Below are positions 55,058 through 63,671 of a DNA stretch of 64,000 nucleotides, piece after piece (positions within the stretch are counted from its first letter, which is position 1; each line of letters begins with the position of its first letter). The position numbers and the translations under genes were made by a program. Below the pieces are notes generated by a model. It was not told the origin of the DNA. It saw only the letters and a list, made by a program, of their open reading frames with translations, and did not search any database. The DNA is from Bremerella sp. TYQ1 (GTDB lineage: Bacteria > Planctomycetota > Planctomycetia > Pirellulales > Pirellulaceae). The DNA lies in NCBI RefSeq assembly GCF_020150455.1, contig NZ_CP083740.1, positions 5,146,001-5,210,000 of the forward strand, given 5' to 3'.

Positions 55058-55370
55058 GTACCTGATTCGTAACCCACGTGAGATACTCGCGAGACCCATC
55101 GACGATAGGTAAAGCGATGATCTCTGGAACGTCGTACGCATGGTTGGTACGAATCAGTTCAGCGAGTGTGGGAAATGCCTGGCTCGTTGTTTTGATCGAG
55201 ACCAGATACTCTTCTTCCATCTGGACGGCATCTTGCCACTTGTAGACCGACGTGATGGGCCCGGTGATCTGCACACACGCACCTTGGGCCTGATCGACGA
55301 TGATCTGAGCAAGTTTTTTGGCGTCGGCAGAACTGCTAGTCGTTGTTTGCACTACGATCGCCTGCGTCAT
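55044..55370 (-). CDS. cutA: CutA-family divalent-cation tolerance protein
   Basis: 108 residues from ATG 55370, the usual CutA length; an in-frame extension to 55715 has no conserved sequence and overlaps the phosphoesterase gene, so it is not used. Signature parts: ACVQITGPITSVYKWQDAVQ, EEEYLVSIKT, and HAYDVPEIIALPI. CutA is a PII-like trimer linked to copper tolerance in E. coli, with no proven metal-transport role. Its stop overlaps the next gene by 14 bases. Confidence 0.9.
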   Translation of the reverse strand: MTQAIVVQTTTSSSADAKKLAQIIVDQAQGACVQITGPITSVYKWQDAVQMEEEYLVSIKTTSQAFPTLAELIRTNHAYDVPEIIALPIVDGSREYLTWVTNQVHDHS

Positions 55371-55491
55371 GCCAAGAGATGCCTTTCCAAAGGGAATTGA
55401 AATTCGACGTCTTTGCCCCAGCGATAGTCTACTTGAATCGTGGCTTACGCGGACGTGCTTACGCGTGTGGGTTTCCGCAAAGGACGTTAGG

Positions 55492-57036
55492 TTATCGTTG
55501 AGGATTTGCGGATTCGTTCGATTTACGCGTCGGACCCCCAAGTGGTTCGTGCACAGATGGAGGGGGCGCGGGTATCGAATGACCACCCAGAGTAGATTTT
55601 CCGGGCGTGCGGAGAGGTGGCGTAAAGATAGGTTTCGACTTCGGATTGACGACGTTTTGCGCACCATCGACACGAATTCGGCGAATGGGTGACGGGGCAG
55701 TGCCCAAAATGCCACTCCAGACTTCGTACGGTGCGCCTTGGCGTTCGTCGTCGCGATAGAACGTTAGGTAGGTCATCTTTTCGGACGGCAGGAACTCGCG
55801 CCATTTCGAGCTGCCCTTGGTCGGCGTGTAGACGCGTCGCCATGTGCCGCTGTTGAAATACAACTGGCTGAGCATGTATCCATCGGCAAAGCTGGCATCC
55901 AGTGGGACCGTTTCGTCACAGTGCGTGTGCCCGAAGACAATGTGCTTAGCGCGACGATTGCGGAATTCGCATTCATCCATTGCCTTCTTGGAAAGCGAAT
56001 TGACTTGCCCTTGCTTGCGAAGCCATTGGATCATTCGCTGTCCCCAAGATTCGTCATCTTGATAGCGGAACTTCAAAAGGGAACCAAGTTCTTCCAAATC
56101 GCGAATCCCGAGTGATTGCTCGCGATCGATTTGATAGACCAGCGGCATCATTTGCCCGATCACGCGGTCCCAGCAGTTTTTGATTTCAAACTGGAGCGAC
56201 GTGACAGGGCACGAGATCTTCATCATCTGATTCAAGCAGACGGGGGCCATCACCATCGGGCGAACATGGTCCAGTTCCTGCAAACCAATCTGACAAGACG
56301 CAGGCAGTTGTTCGCCGAGACCATGTTGGATCTCGAAACGAAAACGCATCAGGCCTTCAATCAGGAAAATATCGGCCAGGCTGGCACGATCTCGATGGCC
56401 GGCGTAGCTGAGGTTATCGAACACGTCGCCGTGCCGCGCGAACATTCGATGCTGACGAAGCGCGGCATGCAACTGCGAGTCTTCGACAGGTTCGTGTGCG
56501 AAAGGAAGACCTGGGGCATTGTTCAAGCCTAAGGCTTCGATGATCGTGCCGCGCACTTTGCTCATCGCTTCGCCAGGGACATGAAGCGGCCAATCGGCGT
56601 TGCCGACCATGTAATGAATGCGAACAGGAACCGGCTGCAAGTCATCGTCGAATGCTGGCTTGCCGTCCGAGGTCATTCCTGGAACGCGAATCGTTTGCCG
56701 CGAGGCGAGTCCTTTGAAGATGGCAGCCGTTTCCAAGTTGCGTGCGAGGATGCTCGAAACGATCGAGCCGACACGCTGGGCGAATTCTTCGCTGTCGGGC
56801 GCATGCCATGGCTTGGGGCCGTCGATCAGCCAGCGAGAGGATCGCATGATATCGAACACGTCGCCGAGCAAGACGAGGTCGATTTGCGGAATGGGTCGGT
56901 ATTGTCCGTCGCTGCGCCAAGAAGCACGCACCGCTAGATCTTGCAGGCGTTCGCTGAAAATACGAAACGCCCCTGATTCCAGGGTCTCGCAACTGGTGTC
57001 ATCGGTTAGATGGAGATCGCTGAGTACGACTAACAT
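55492..57036 (-). CDS. metallophosphoesterase
   Basis: 514 residues from ATG 57036 (GGGGA upstream). The calcineurin-like metal motifs are in order: SDLHLTD (Asp7, His9), LLGDVFD, a variant YMVGNADWPLH in place of GNHD, and C-terminal FGHTHCDE. The middle 250 residues are a family-specific insertion. The C-terminal 70 residues are Pro-rich. It likely hydrolyses a phosphoester; the substrate is unknown. Upstream of cutA by 121 bases on the same strand. Confidence 0.88.
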   Translation of the reverse strand: MLVVLSDLHLTDDTSCETLESGAFRIFSERLQDLAVRASWRSDGQYRPIPQIDLVLLGDVFDIMRSSRWLIDGPKPWHAPDSEEFAQRVGSIVSSILARNLETAAIFKGLASRQTIRVPGMTSDGKPAFDDDLQPVPVRIHYMVGNADWPLHVPGEAMSKVRGTIIEALGLNNAPGLPFAHEPVEDSQLHAALRQHRMFARHGDVFDNLSYAGHRDRASLADIFLIEGLMRFRFEIQHGLGEQLPASCQIGLQELDHVRPMVMAPVCLNQMMKISCPVTSLQFEIKNCWDRVIGQMMPLVYQIDREQSLGIRDLEELGSLLKFRYQDDESWGQRMIQWLRKQGQVNSLSKKAMDECEFRNRRAKHIVFGHTHCDETVPLDASFADGYMLSQLYFNSGTWRRVYTPTKGSSKWREFLPSEKMTYLTFYRDDERQGAPYEVWSGILGTAPSPIRRIRVDGAQNVVNPKSKPIFTPPLRTPGKSTLGGHSIPAPPPSVHEPLGGPTRKSNESANPQR

Positions 57037-57229
57037 ACGTAATCCCCGCGGACAAAATTCTCGATTGCCGAGCATCATTCCGCGTTAACGACGCATCGAC
57101 TCACTCTCATGTGAATCGGTTGCGCCGAACGTGTAACGTTAGCTTTATCGCGCTCAGCCACACCGGCTTCGCGGAGAATTTCCTCAAGAATTAGTAAGCC
57201 TGCTAAATGCTAGCGCTGATATCTCGCGT

Positions 57230-58138
57230 CTAGCGAACACGCTTGCGAGCTTTGAGTGCAATGTACCGTTCTTCCGGCATTGTCATGCTGGTAACGCGGA
57301 CACCGAACTTGTCACCAATCTTGACCGCTTCCCCTTCGGCGATCTTCTGGCGACCGATTTCCACGTCGAGCGTGTCTTCGCATGATTTGTCGAACTGAAT
57401 GATCGTTCCGACACCCATGTTGACGATGTCGTTGACTTTCATCTTCTTCGCGGCCAGGATCACGCGAATCGGAACTTCAATATGCAGAAGACTGCGGCTG
57501 AAGCTGGGAAGCTCGTTGAAGTTGTTAATGCGCGAAGATGTTGGCGAAGTGCCGGCCGATGAAGTCGCTTGCGGCGTGGAAGATGCCGGAGCGGCAGGTT
57601 CGGCAGCGGACGGCTCTGGTTCCGCGGCATCGGCGGCAAACACATCGCCAGGCGATGTCAGCGGCCAAACCATCAATGCCTCACGCGATTTGCCGCCGAC
57701 TTCCAGTTGAAGCCGGAGCTTGGCAGGGGCATCGCCGGGAGCACCGTTGCGGCAAGCGTTGGCGAGACTTTCGACCGCTTGCACTTGGAACTCCATCGCC
57801 ATGAACTCTTCCGGCAGAAGGGTCATGCCGAGTTCCTGGCCGAGCGTAGCCAGCTTGCTTTCGCCGGTCGGATCGGGTTCGGTGTACCAATCGGGGAGTA
57901 GTCCGCTCTCTTCCGAGATAAGCACCAACGCGGCTTCGGATTCGACATTGAGCACAATCGCGAGACCAGCTGACTGCCAATCAGCGAGATCGGCGTCTGC
58001 TTCAAAGGAACTGCCGTCGCCGAGGGAAAGTAAGATTTTCTGGTCGAAGGCACGCGAAAACGCGTCGGCAGCTTCCACGGCCGTGGCTTCACAGGCCGCT
58101 TTGACGTCGTTCAGGACTTCGCTGTTGAATGCTGGCAT
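57230..58138 (-). CDS. FliN/SpoA-domain flagellar motor-switch-like protein
   Basis: 302 residues. An N-terminal 160-residue domain of unclear type, possibly CheC/FliY-like, is joined by an Ala/Pro/Ser-rich linker (about 165-205) to a C-terminal SpoA domain (about 215-295): LLHIEVPIRVILAAKKMKVN, DIVNMGVGTIIQFDKSCEDT, and VEIGRQKIAEGEAVKIGDKF, all characteristic of FliN/FliM. It would form part of the switch C-ring or a secretion sorting platform. No other flagellar or chemotaxis gene is in the window. Confidence 0.85.
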   Translation of the reverse strand: MPAFNSEVLNDVKAACEATAVEAADAFSRAFDQKILLSLGDGSSFEADADLADWQSAGLAIVLNVESEAALVLISEESGLLPDWYTEPDPTGESKLATLGQELGMTLLPEEFMAMEFQVQAVESLANACRNGAPGDAPAKLRLQLEVGGKSREALMVWPLTSPGDVFAADAAEPEPSAAEPAAPASSTPQATSSAGTSPTSSRINNFNELPSFSRSLLHIEVPIRVILAAKKMKVNDIVNMGVGTIIQFDKSCEDTLDVEIGRQKIAEGEAVKIGDKFGVRVTSMTMPEERYIALKARKRVR

Positions 58139-58484
58139 GGTCGGTCGAGTTCAGTTGGCGCGCAGGGAGAGACGATCGAATACCTTTCTTTCTAGATATC
58201 GACGGCAAAGCCGTTAAACTTGACATATTCGGCTTATTTTCATGCTGGCAGCTATCAGCGAACTTAGTGGTGTGTCCGAGCGTAATGGATTATTCCTGCT
58301 CGCCGAGGTTCTGCTGGCAGAAATTATGAAACCGACTCTGTCTGACCGGAATCGAAGCATTCCTGCCACGTTCGTGCGTTTTTGGGGCCATCCCCATCGC
58401 TTGCCGAACTAGCCCACCTGATTGTGAAGATTCGACGAACACCGTTGCCTACCTAAAACTATATGGCTATATTGCCATAAAGCC
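58139..58484. other. divergent promoter region, 346 bases
   Basis: Lies between the divergent FliN-like and arsR genes. Its end holds the arsR operator (58462-58486). No other structure or gene was seen. Confidence 0.5.
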
Positions 58485-58486
58485 AT
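58462..58486. promoter_or_regulatory. probable ArsR operator
   Basis: TATGGC (58462-58467) and GCCATA (58474-58479) form an inverted repeat, and ATGGCT (58463-58468) also pairs with AGCCAT (58481-58486), which includes the start codon. Position immediately before arsR suggests autorepression released by arsenite. Confidence 0.6.
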
Positions 58487-58841
58487 GAATCGATCTCAAG
58501 TCAAACTCGTTACCAAAACCCCTCAGCAGTATGAGGCTCGTGCCAAGGTAGCCAAAGCAATGGCTCACCCTAGCCGGCTGTTCATGTTGGATCTGCTAGG
58601 GCAGCGCGATATGTGCGTCCAGGAGCTAACCCAGAACGTGGGTTGCGACCAGTCGACGGTCTCGAAGCACTTGGCGGTGCTGAAGGATGCCGGGCTGATC
58701 GAAGCTCGCCGAGAAGGAACTTCCAACTTCTACACCCTGACGTGTGGCTGCTTGGATGGTTTTTTCCAGTGCCTGGAAACGGTCGTGCAATTGGACGTCG
58801 AGAAGCGAACTTCCGCATGCGACGGAACGTGCTCCGTTTAG
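58485..58841 (+). CDS. arsR: ArsR-family metalloregulator
   Basis: 118 residues from ATG 58485. Winged helix: KVAKAMAHPSRLFMLDLLGQ, VQELTQNVGCDQSTVSKHLAVL and GLIEARREGTSNFYTL. The E. coli ArsR pair in ELCVCDLC is only partly kept (Cys44), but the C-terminal part is Cys-rich (Cys87, Cys89, Cys96, Cys112, Cys116), resembling C-terminal As(III) sites of other ArsR types. It would repress the operon until As(III) binds. First gene of arsR-arsC-arsI. Confidence 0.9.
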   Translation: MNRSQVKLVTKTPQQYEARAKVAKAMAHPSRLFMLDLLGQRDMCVQELTQNVGCDQSTVSKHLAVLKDAGLIEARREGTSNFYTLTCGCLDGFFQCLETVVQLDVEKRTSACDGTCSV

Positions 58842-59004
58842 GGCCGTTCTTTCCGTGAAGAACCAACCGACTTGAGATGGTGACTGGAATCGACAGGGCA
58901 GCCAAAGCCAGCTTTCCGGCTTGGTCGTATGTCGAGTGATTCGCAATCGAAGTGCTGACCAGAAGTCGCACGCCCCTGAACCATCATGTCGTGGAGTTAG
59001 TTTG

Positions 59005-59433
59005 ATGAAACGAGTACTGATCCTTTGCACCGGCAACTCGTGCCGCTCGCAAATGGCCGAAGGCCTTTGGAACGAATTGGGCAAAGGAGAGTGGGATGCC
59101 TACTCGGCAGGTTCACGCCCCTCAGGCTATGTTCATCCCTTGGCAATCCGAGCGATGAAAGAAATCGGTTTGGATATCGCAGGGTACGAAAGCAAGCAGG
59201 CCGCTGACTTTCAGCACCAGCCATTCGACTTGGTGATCACAGTGTGCGATAACGCCAAGGAAGATTGCCCCATTTATCCGGAAGCCAAAGAAACACTGCA
59301 CTGGCCGTTTGAAGACCCGGCCGATGCGACTGGTTCGGACGACGAGAAGATGGTGACGTTCCGCCGAATCCGTGACGAAATCAAGGATCGAATCGCAGAA
59401 CATTTAGGAGTAAGCAATGCAATCGGCAGCTGA
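59005..59433 (+). CDS. arsC: arsenate reductase, LMW-phosphatase type
   Basis: 142 residues from ATG 59005 (GGAG eight bases upstream). P-loop CTGNSCR (Cys8-Arg14) and the pair Cys81/Cys88 in TVCDNAKEDCP reproduce the three-cysteine relay of thioredoxin-coupled ArsC, which reduces arsenate to arsenite. The usual closing HWPFEDPADATG is present. A 163-base gap separates it from arsR. The arsI start lies inside its last codons. Confidence 0.92.
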   Translation: MKRVLILCTGNSCRSQMAEGLWNELGKGEWDAYSAGSRPSGYVHPLAIRAMKEIGLDIAGYESKQAADFQHQPFDLVITVCDNAKEDCPIYPEAKETLHWPFEDPADATGSDDEKMVTFRRIRDEIKDRIAEHLGVSNAIGS

Positions 59434-59881
59434 ATTTCCCGGTAACTTTCGCCTTCATGTCGCATTGAACGTGACCGACTTGGAAGCCTCGCAGGCGTTT
59501 TACGAAATGCTGCTGGGGACCAAGCCAAGCAAGACACGTCCACGCTACGCGAAGTTCGAACCCGTCGATCCATCGGTTAATCTTTCGTTGAATCAGATCG
59601 ACGAAGAGTTCCAAGTCGAACAAGGCTCGGCCCACTTCGGTATTCAAGTCAAGTCGGTTGCTGAAGTGCATGCCGCTGCCGATCGCTTCAAAGCGGCGGG
59701 GGCCAAAGTCATGCATGAAGAAGCAACGACGTGCTGCTACGCCGTGCAAGATAAAGTCTGGGTCGCCGACCCAGATGGGCACAAGTGGGAGATCTTCGTC
59801 GTGTTGGATGCCGATGCCAAAGACGAACTATATCAACAGTCGGGCTGCTGCAGCCCAAGTTTGACGCAGCTGGAAATGTAG
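59417..59881 (+). CDS. arsI: ArsI/CadI-family protein, probable C-As lyase
   Basis: 154 residues; ATG 59417 has GGAG seven bases upstream and overlaps arsC by 17 bases. A glyoxalase/VOC fold with metal ligands His14, His73 and Glu126 and the vicinal pair Cys106-Cys107 (ATTCCYAVQDKVW), which correspond to the residues of known ArsI lyases that bind trivalent organoarsenicals. It would release arsenite from methylarsenite using Fe(II) and oxygen. CadI-type proteins are the alternative. The final CCSP gives extra thiols. Confidence 0.88.
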   Translation: MQSAAEFPGNFRLHVALNVTDLEASQAFYEMLLGTKPSKTRPRYAKFEPVDPSVNLSLNQIDEEFQVEQGSAHFGIQVKSVAEVHAAADRFKAAGAKVMHEEATTCCYAVQDKVWVADPDGHKWEIFVVLDADAKDELYQQSGCCSPSLTQLEM

Positions 59882-59907
59882 TCCCGAAGTGACGATGCCC
59901 AAATAAG

Positions 59908-59946
59908 AAGCCACCGCGCAAGTTCGACTTGTGCGGCGGCTTTTTT
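59908..59946 (+). terminator. intrinsic terminator of the arsenic operon
   Basis: AAGCCACCGCGCAAG pairs with CTTGTGCGGCGGCTT (one A-C mismatch and G-U pairing), with a five-base loop and six T to 59946. It lies 27 bases after the arsI stop. Confidence 0.9.
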
Positions 59947-59951
59947 GATAT

Positions 59952-60212
59952 CTATTCCGCTTTCCCTTTGACCAGGAAACGGTAGATCGCCAGGACGAGC
60001 ATCGAACCAAGGATGGCAACCATAAAGCTGTACAAGTTAAATCCGGTGACCGTACCGTATCCCATTCCGGTCGCAATAAAACCACCCAGCATGGCACCGA
60101 CGATACCAATGATAATGGTCACGATGCAGCCACCTGGGTCGTCTCCGGGGAACAGAAGTTTAGCGAGTGCCCCAGCAATCAGGCCGAAAATGATCCATGC
60201 GAGAATACCCAT
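59952..60212 (-). CDS. GlsB/YeaQ/YmgE-family small membrane protein
   Basis: 86 residues with three hydrophobic segments: MGILAWIIFGLIAGALAKLL, GGCIVTIIIGIVGAMLGGF and FMVAILGSMLVLAIYRF. The PGDDPGG turn after the first helix is diagnostic of the transglycosylase-associated/GlsB family, often stress-induced. Start ATG 60212 with AAGGAG upstream. Function is not established for the family. Convergent with the arsenic operon and divergent from the following glycosyltransferase. Confidence 0.9.
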   Translation of the reverse strand: MGILAWIIFGLIAGALAKLLFPGDDPGGCIVTIIIGIVGAMLGGFIATGMGYGTVTGFNLYSFMVAILGSMLVLAIYRFLVKGKAE

Positions 60213-60272
60213 GGGAATCTTTGCTCCTTAGGTGAAATGTTGTTGTTGGTGACACCATGAAGAGCAGATCGT

Positions 60273-61316
60273 GTGCCAAAAACAGAGGCTCGTTCTCATC
60301 GAAACTTAACGTTCCCTCGGATTGAGCAATCGCGGCCGGACGATTTCAATAGAGACACTCAAGCGACTGATCCTTCACCCCGGCCCCACGGCAAGGCTGT
60401 GCTGCAAATTTATATCCCTTTCTATCGGGATCGAGAGAAACTGGAACGTGCCATTGAAAGCGTTCAGCGGCAAACTTCGTCCGACGTACAGCTGACGGTG
60501 CTGGACGATGCCAGCGAGACGTTTGCGGGTGGGGCAAACGATTTCTGTGAGCAGTACCCCGACGTTCGCTATTCCCGAAATCCTCAGAACCTGGGAATGG
60601 TCGGCAATTGGAATCGTTCGTTTGAAGATGACAGCCCAATGCTTTCGATCTTGCATGCCGACGACGAACTGTTGCCTGACTACGCCGAAGCGATGCAAGA
60701 CGCTGCGGCCAAGTACCCCGAAGCGTCGCTCCTTTTCTGTCGGGCGAAGATCATCGACGACAAGGGGCGGGAGCTATTCTCCTTTCCAGACTACGTCAAG
60801 CGATTCCTTTACTCGCAAAAGGGAGACGTGACGCTGGCAGGGGAAGAAGCGGTTGCCAGCTTGCTGCGTGGTAACTACATCTTTTGCCCAACGGTGGCAT
60901 TTCAAGTTGAAAACCTCAACGGGATACGCTTCGATCCACGCTGGCGATTCGTGCAAGACTTGGACTTCGTGTTGCGCGTTCTCGAAGCAGGACAGAAAGT
61001 CGTTGGGCTAGAAAAAACGTGTTACGCCTATCGGCGACATGCTAACAACGCGACTGCCGAGTATACGGTAAGCAATCTTCGATTCCGTGAAGAGACGCAG
61101 CTCTACGACGAGCTTGCCAAGCGATACGAGGAGCGCGGCTGGCATCGTGCGGCTCGATTGGCAAGACGACGCACGATCTTAAAGTTGAATCTGACCTACT
61201 GCACGCTCCTAGACATACTTCGCTTTCGCTTCTCCGATGCCTGGCAGAAAGTGCGTCTATTTGGCGAATTGTTTCTCGGTTTAGGGCGTCGATCGAAATC
61301 GCCGGTGGAAGCGTGA
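60273..61316 (+). CDS. family 2 glycosyltransferase
   Basis: 347 residues from GTG 60273; no ATG is available before the catalytic domain. GT-A features: AVLQIYIPFYRDREKLERAI, LDDASETFAGG, the Asp pair in LSILHADDELLPDYAEA, and later FIFCPTVAF-type strands (NYIFCPTVAFQV). The C-terminal 60 residues are basic and amphipathic. It would add a sugar to an extracellular glycan precursor; donor and acceptor are unknown. Isolated from other glycan genes. Confidence 0.85.
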   Translation: MPKTEARSHRNLTFPRIEQSRPDDFNRDTQATDPSPRPHGKAVLQIYIPFYRDREKLERAIESVQRQTSSDVQLTVLDDASETFAGGANDFCEQYPDVRYSRNPQNLGMVGNWNRSFEDDSPMLSILHADDELLPDYAEAMQDAAAKYPEASLLFCRAKIIDDKGRELFSFPDYVKRFLYSQKGDVTLAGEEAVASLLRGNYIFCPTVAFQVENLNGIRFDPRWRFVQDLDFVLRVLEAGQKVVGLEKTCYAYRRHANNATAEYTVSNLRFREETQLYDELAKRYEERGWHRAARLARRRTILKLNLTYCTLLDILRFRFSDAWQKVRLFGELFLGLGRRSKSPVEA

Positions 61317-61574
61317 CATCGGTCGGCAGCCGGTTTTTTGCCGTGGCGAATCGGTCCGAGAACAGACAGCCATTCATCGGAGCAAACTGATATGTGGCCG
61401 ATTTTCACCGTATTGGTTATTGCGATTAATCAGGCAATTCGGGCAAACGGCCTGAGCGGTTGGTTTTCGGTGTAGAACCCTGCGCAGAGCAGGCCTCACG
61501 GCGGATTGATCCCCGTTGCGATTGGGCTAGGATAGATGAACCTCACATGTTCCTACCTTTTCGGAGTTCTCCCT

Positions 61575-63641
61575 GTGATTCGATGCCTGCTCTCGTGCGT
61601 TTTCGCGCTCTCGTTGATGGCAACCTCCCTGCAAGCCGCCCCGCAGCAATACGATGTCGTCATTTATGGCGGTACATCCGCGGCGATTTCCGCAGCTGTT
61701 CAAGCCAAGAAGATGGGCAAGTCGGTGGTGGTGGTTTCGCCTGATAAGCATCTCGGTGGTCTTTCCAGCGGCGGTCTTGGTTGGACCGACAGTGGAAACA
61801 AAGGAGCCATCGGCGGAATTTCGCTTGAGTTCTATGAACGCATCAAGGATCACTACGACCAAGACTCGGCTTGGCGACAACAGAAGCCTTCGCAGTACAG
61901 CCGCTATCGTCCCAACGACAACGCGATGTGGGTCTTCGAGCCGCACGTTGCCGAACAGGTATTTGAAGACCTGGTCGAAGAATACAAGATTCCTGTCGTT
62001 CGCGATCAATGGCTCGATCGTGAAAACGGCGTCAAGAAAGTGGACGGTAAGATCGTCAGCATCACCACGCTTGATGGCAACACGTACGCCGGCAAGATCT
62101 TTATGGACACTACCTACGAAGGCGACTTGATGGCCGCCGCTGGTATTTCCTATCACGTCGGTCGTGAGTCGAACGATGTCTATGGCGAAACGATCAATGG
62201 CGTGCAAACTGCCCGGGCTCGCAGCCATCAGTTCGAGTACCCAACCGATCCGTACGTTGTGGAAGGAGATCCAAGCAGCGGTCTTTTGCCACGTATCTCG
62301 GCTGAAAAACCTGGCCCAGATGGAAGCGGCGACGACAAAATTCAGGCCTACTGCTTCCGTATGTGTTTGACCACGGCGAAAGACAATCAAGTCAAATTCC
62401 CTAAGCCGGAAGGTTACGATCCCAAGCAGTACGCGCTGCTTGCACGTTACCTGAAAGGTGGTTGGAAAGGGGTTTTTAACAAATTCGATCCGGCCCCGAA
62501 CTTCAAGACCGATACGAACAACCACGGTGCGTTCTCGACCGACAACATCGGAATGAATTACGACTACCCGGAAGCATCGTACGAGCGCCGAAAAGAAATC
62601 ATCAAAGAGCACGAAGTCTATCAAAAGGGCTGGCTCTACTTCATCGCGAACGATCCATCGATCCCGAAGGACATTCAGGAACGAATGAACCGCTGGGGTT
62701 TGGCGAAGGACGAGTTCGTCGACAACGGCAACTGGCCACATCAGATCTACGTACGTGAAGCTCGCCGAATGGTCGGACCTGTGGTGATGTGCGAACCGAT
62801 GCTGCGAGCCCTGAAGCCAACACCGAAGAGCATTGGTTTGGGTTCGTACAACATGGACTCGCACAACGTGCAGCGTTACGTTACCGCGGATGGGCACGTT
62901 CGTAACGAAGGGGACATTCAGATCAGCCCCGGCGGTGCTTACCCGATCAGCTACGACAGCGTGACGCCCAAGAAAGATGAATGCACTAACTTGCTTGTGC
63001 CGGTTTGCGTTTCGTCTTCGCACATTGCTTATGGCTCGATTCGTATGGAGCCTGTGTTCATGATCCTGGGCCAATCGGCCGCAACGGCTGCCGCTATGGC
63101 GATCGATCAGGACATCGCCGTGCAAGACGTTCAGTACGAAGAATTGAAAGAGCGTTTGCTGAAAGATGGTCAGGTTCTGGAAATGGCACGTAAGCCTTCC
63201 CAGCCTCGCCAGGTGATCGACCCGAAGAAGCTGGACGGCGTTGTTATCGATGATACCCAAGCCGAAAAGCAAGGTGCCTGGCCGGAAAGCAGCTCGATCG
63301 CTGGCTACGTCGGCACCGGCTACGTGCACGACGAAAACAAGGGCCAAGGTGCCAAGTCGATCGCGTTTAAAGCATCGAAGCTGAAAGCGGGTAAGTACGA
63401 CGTCCGAGTTGCTTACTCCGACAATCCCAACCGAGCCACGAACGTTCCAGTGAAGATCACTTCGCAAGGGAAGGAAGTCTTTTCCGGAACGATCAATCAG
63501 AAGAAGGCCCCAAGCATCGACAAGGTGTTCGTTTCCGTGGGTAAATTCGACTTGAGTGGCGACGCCGTCGTGACGCTTTCCAACGAAGGCGTCGACGGAT
63601 ACGTAGTTGCGGATGCTGTCGTTTTGGTTCCTGTCAAATAG
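61575..63641 (+). CDS. second exported FAD-dependent oxidoreductase with golvesin-like tail
   Basis: 688 residues from GTG 61575, with GGAG eight bases upstream; an ATG at 61536 is less well placed. A signal peptide ends near SLQAAPQ. FAD fold: YDVVIYGGTSAAISAAVQAK with the second strand SVVVVSPDKHLGGLSSGGLG. The last 130 residues (from GVVIDDTQAEKQGAWPESSS) resemble the tail of the protein at 37469-39739, so the two are distant paralogs. The catalytic parts differ in length and detail. Predicted xanthan-lyase-like or unassigned oxidoreductase, acting outside the cytoplasm. Confidence 0.87.
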   Translation: MIRCLLSCVFALSLMATSLQAAPQQYDVVIYGGTSAAISAAVQAKKMGKSVVVVSPDKHLGGLSSGGLGWTDSGNKGAIGGISLEFYERIKDHYDQDSAWRQQKPSQYSRYRPNDNAMWVFEPHVAEQVFEDLVEEYKIPVVRDQWLDRENGVKKVDGKIVSITTLDGNTYAGKIFMDTTYEGDLMAAAGISYHVGRESNDVYGETINGVQTARARSHQFEYPTDPYVVEGDPSSGLLPRISAEKPGPDGSGDDKIQAYCFRMCLTTAKDNQVKFPKPEGYDPKQYALLARYLKGGWKGVFNKFDPAPNFKTDTNNHGAFSTDNIGMNYDYPEASYERRKEIIKEHEVYQKGWLYFIANDPSIPKDIQERMNRWGLAKDEFVDNGNWPHQIYVREARRMVGPVVMCEPMLRALKPTPKSIGLGSYNMDSHNVQRYVTADGHVRNEGDIQISPGGAYPISYDSVTPKKDECTNLLVPVCVSSSHIAYGSIRMEPVFMILGQSAATAAAMAIDQDIAVQDVQYEELKERLLKDGQVLEMARKPSQPRQVIDPKKLDGVVIDDTQAEKQGAWPESSSIAGYVGTGYVHDENKGQGAKSIAFKASKLKAGKYDVRVAYSDNPNRATNVPVKITSQGKEVFSGTINQKKAPSIDKVFVSVGKFDLSGDAVVTLSNEGVDGYVVADAVVLVPVK

Positions 63642-63671
63642 ATTACTCCTGCAACAAGCGTGAAATTGAAG

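Noticed and set aside
55371..55715. N-terminal extension of CutA
   Set aside because: Overlaps the metallophosphoesterase 3' end and more than doubles the normal 108-residue family length.
61527..63467. 646-residue minus-strand open frame opposite the FAD oxidoreductase
   Set aside because: Antisense shadow of a gene with clear FAD motifs and signal peptide; its translation shows no recognisable domain and no ribosome-binding site.
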